From Acetobacterium sp. (GTDB lineage Bacteria; Bacillota; Clostridia; Eubacteriales; Eubacteriaceae), in NCBI GenBank assembly GCA_022013395.1, contig JAKLQL010000185.1, positions 1 to 8,102 of the forward strand: a stretch of 8,102 nucleotides of DNA. Direction: 5' to 3'. Numbering within the stretch: position 1 is the stretch's first letter; the number at the start of each line of letters is the position of its first letter. The notes under the pieces are model-generated. The model was not told where the DNA came from and made no database searches. It was given only the letters and a program-made list of their open reading frames with translations. This document shows, piece by piece, positions 6,334 to 8,102 of the stretch. The position numbers were made by a program, and so were the translations under genes.

Positions 6334-7494
6334 ATGGATAAGATAAAGGATTTACCGGTGGATGTTTATCTGAAAAAAATGGCGGTTTGTGATTTTCCCA
6401 GTCCGGCGGCTGGCAGTGCAGCAGCAACAGCGGCAGCGATGGCAGCGGCATTGCTGGAAATGTCCTGTGACGGCAGCCTGAGAAAACATGGGGAAAACGC
6501 ATTACTAAAAGAATCTCTGGCAGTGGGGGAACGGCTTCGGACAGCCTGCCTGGATCTCGCCGATGAGGATATTATTGCCTATGGCCGGGTGATTGCAGCA
6601 GCCAAAGATAAAAAAGCTGATCCCCAAGCTTATCAAGAAGCAATGAAAGGTGCGACCGAACCTTTTCTGACCATTCTTAGCCATTGCCATACGTTGCTGG
6701 TGCAGATCGAGAAAATCATCGGAAGCAGTTTTTCAAGAGTGTTGGGAGATCTGGTCGGCGGAGTTTATCTGGCTGAGGCCGCCGCCGCTGCCTCAAAATC
6801 CGGGGTGGAGGTTAATCTGGCGTTAATCACTGACCCGGGCTTCAAGGAAAAACATCTTCCTGCTGCCAGAGCTCTTTATCAAGCTTGTCTTGATCTGAAA
6901 AACGATATTTTGGGAGAGGTATTTCCCCAGACGACCGGGAAAAATTCAAGCCAGGACGATAGCCAGAAGGTGCTGGCGTTTTGGTTCAAACCGGAGAACA
7001 AGCCTTTCTGGTTTCAAAAGAACGGAGCCTTCGACGAGGAAATCAGATCAGCGTTTTATGATCTCTGGATTGACGGCTGCAACGGTCTGTTATCCGACTG
7101 GCGAGAAACCATGGATGGCCGGCTGGCGGAGATCATTCTGCTGGATCAGTTTTCCAGAAATTTAAACCGGGATGATCAAAAGGCGTTTGCCCAAGATCTC
7201 ATAGCACTTGTATTGGCCCAGGAAGCCGTCCGGCAACCGGAGTTTGCCAGCCTTTCCCAGGAACAGCAACGATTTGTGCTGATGCCCTTCATGCATTCGG
7301 AGTCAGCGTTGGTTCATCAAAAAGCTTTGCCTCTTTTTGAGCAGCTGGGCGATCCCTTGACCCTGGAATTTGAAATCATGCACAAGCAGATCATCGATCA
7401 ATTTGGCCGTTATCCCCATCGCAACGCCTTGCTGAATCGAGTGCCCACACCAGCAGAAATCGAATTCCTGAAACAGCCCAACAGCAGTTTCTAA
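6334..7494 (+). CDS. Two-domain protein: cyclodeaminase-like (FTCD_C) domain fused to DUF924
   Basis: A 386-residue cytoplasmic protein. Residues about 1-195 resemble the formiminotransferase-cyclodeaminase C-terminal family. A P-S-P-A-A-G-S turn (22-28) leads into an Ala-rich helix, D-E-D occurs near 79, VLGDLVGG has Asp139, and GVEVNLALITD has Asn161. In folate enzymes of this family (cyclodeaminase, FchA) the domain acts on formimino- or methenyl-tetrahydrofolate, but the usual P-G-G-G-S/T glycines are partly replaced here, so activity is uncertain. After a polar linker (about 198-212), residues 213-386 are a full DUF924 domain: VLAFWF, LLDQFSRN (269-276), MPFMHSE (317-323), FGRYPHRN (357-364). 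DUF924 has no established biochemical role. The start has AAAGGAG (6321-6327) six bases ahead. No frameshift is visible at the junction. Both halves are recognised with good confidence; the combined role is unknown. Confidence 0.88.
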   Translation: MDKIKDLPVDVYLKKMAVCDFPSPAAGSAAATAAAMAAALLEMSCDGSLRKHGENALLKESLAVGERLRTACLDLADEDIIAYGRVIAAAKDKKADPQAYQEAMKGATEPFLTILSHCHTLLVQIEKIIGSSFSRVLGDLVGGVYLAEAAAAASKSGVEVNLALITDPGFKEKHLPAARALYQACLDLKNDILGEVFPQTTGKNSSQDDSQKVLAFWFKPENKPFWFQKNGAFDEEIRSAFYDLWIDGCNGLLSDWRETMDGRLAEIILLDQFSRNLNRDDQKAFAQDLIALVLAQEAVRQPEFASLSQEQQRFVLMPFMHSESALVHQKALPLFEQLGDPLTLEFEIMHKQIIDQFGRYPHRNALLNRVPTPAEIEFLKQPNSSF

Positions 7495-7564
7495 CTTAGG
7501 GATCGAGACGTTTCAGAGATACCATCACCCTATTGTAATTTTGCCAACTGGGGTCTAAGTTCTG

Positions 7565-7858
7565 TTAAATTTGATCAATTTCAATTTGTTCTTTACCCCC
7601 AGTCATACAAGGCATTCAAGGCGGGAAGTAAGGCCTTGCCTCGCGCTGTTAAAGAATATTCGACTAATTAGGCGGAATCGTTTCATATTGAGTTCTGATT
7701 ACAAGTTTATGGGCTTCTAATTCTTGTAAAGATTTTGTCAGCATCATATTAGTAATCCCTTTGACGCTCCGTCTTAATTCATTATATCGGATCACATCGT
7801 TTTGAAATAAAAACCACATAATCGGCAATTTCCATTTTTGTCTGTTGCTAAATATCAA
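7565..7858 (-). pseudogene. Broken HxlR-type winged-helix regulator
   Basis: From about 7858 downward the minus strand reads QKWKLPIMWFLF, RYNELRRSVKGIT and MLTKSLQELEAHKLVIR, the DNA-binding core of HxlR/MarR-like repressors, followed by the wing ending ETIPP. A TAG at 7666-7664 interrupts it. Restoring one lost base there gives LVEYSLTARGKALLPAL and then ALYDWG, the normal C-terminal helix. A second single-base change, one extra C in the run 7596-7600, separates this from KEQIEIDQI and TAA at 7567-7565. The N-terminus, including the conserved Cys-Pro segment before KWK, is missing: the only start is TTG at 7858, with an in-frame stop four codons upstream. HxlR proteins usually control a neighbouring redox or detoxification gene, perhaps once the broken oxidoreductase nearby. 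The two small frameshifts might be assembly errors; the missing N-terminus is not explained that way. Confidence 0.82.
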
Positions 7859-8102
7859 AATGAATCATTTTGAATCACCCCTAACATTCCCCAGGCGGTT
7901 CCCAACATCGCTCCTCCGAGGACATCCCGGGGGTAGTGCATGCCGACATAGACACGGGTGATCCCGACAAAAAAAGCCAGCAGATAGATGGCTATCCAGA
8001 CCAAAAATTTGGCATGAAAATAGGGTAGTAGAAAAGTTGCCATAAAGAAGGACTGACTGGTATGTCCACTGGGAAAAGAACTGCCCCTGGCTAGAGATCC
8101 AA
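7855..8102 (-). CDS. PAP2-family membrane phosphatase, C-terminal part (5' end outside window)
   Basis: The minus-strand frame is open from the right edge to TGA at 7857-7855. Reading from the edge it gives SSFPSGHTSQSFF, the second conserved motif of the PAP2 acid phosphatase superfamily (PSGH, phosphate-binding and catalytic His). Two membrane helices follow, and then TRVYVGMHYPRDVLGG, the third motif (R then H then D) that completes the active site facing the outer side of the membrane. Members dephosphorylate lipids such as phosphatidic acid, phosphatidylglycerophosphate or undecaprenyl pyrophosphate; the substrate here is open. An ATG at 8043 lies after PSGH and is therefore internal. 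The protein ends soon after motif 3 (GMLGVIQNDSF), and its stop overlaps the first codon of the broken regulator, so its original end may have been altered. The Arg-His-Asp set is intact. Confidence 0.88.
   Translation of the reverse strand, partial: GSLARGSSFPSGHTSQSFFMATFLLPYFHAKFLVWIAIYLLAFFVGITRVYVGMHYPRDVLGGAMLGTAWGMLGVIQNDSF

Noticed and set aside
7493..7561. Inverted repeat aacttag/ctaagtt after the fusion gene as a terminator
   Set aside because: Arms are only 7 bp with a 55-base gap and no T-run; I see no clear terminator for that gene.

Overview
The window looks like a piece of chromosome from a low-to-moderate GC Gram-positive anaerobe of the Clostridia (Eubacteriales). The AGGAGG-type ribosome binding sites, the A/T-rich intergenic DNA beside more GC-rich coding DNA, the cytidylate-kinase-like and poly-HAMP chemoreceptor families and the folate-type cyclodeaminase domain all fit an Acetobacterium/Eubacteriaceae-like acetogen. 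That placement is an inference from gene style; no rRNA or other marker is present.

Layout. Bases 2-901 hold the C-terminal part of a DHA2-type (EmrB/QacA-like) MFS drug exporter that runs off the left edge. It is followed 34 bases later by a cytidylate-kinase-like gene (936-1538), and the pair ends at a strong intrinsic terminator (about 1555-1604). A well-formed promoter (1727-1754) then drives a single SRPBCC ligand-binding-fold gene (1791-2228). A 518-548-base AT-rich gap follows. It contains a near-consensus promoter with no obvious gene after it (2282-2310), a 22-bp dyad lying exactly between a possible -35 and -10 (2622-2651), and a wider pair of 11-bp inverted repeats around it. Next is a large methyl-accepting chemotaxis protein (2777-5155) with almost no extracytoplasmic part, a chain of about nine HAMP-like units, and a standard signalling tip. 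Two hairpin terminators (5244-5280 and 5354-5401) separate it from a small acidic minus-strand gene of unknown function (5419-5667), whose upstream region carries a 33-bp palindrome (5725-5757).

The right third is a patchwork of decay and fusion. Bases 5927-6205 are a broken old-yellow-enzyme-type NADH:flavin oxidoreductase (frameshift plus a large internal deletion). Bases 6334-7494 encode an intact two-domain protein, a formiminotransferase-cyclodeaminase-like domain joined to a DUF924 domain. On the minus strand, an HxlR-type regulator (7565-7858) has lost its N-terminus and carries two single-base frameshifts. It abuts the 3' end of a PAP2-family phosphatase that enters from the right edge (7855-8102).

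There is no mobile element, CRISPR array, tRNA or rRNA that I can support. The genes do not form one obvious pathway. They read as several small transcription units: efflux plus kinase, lone SRPBCC, lone chemoreceptor, lone acidic protein, lone fusion protein. The most unusual items are the cyclodeaminase-DUF924 fusion, the poly-HAMP receptor, and the strong symmetric DNA sites in front of the chemoreceptor and the small acidic gene. I do not see convincing evidence of a complete new multi-gene system.
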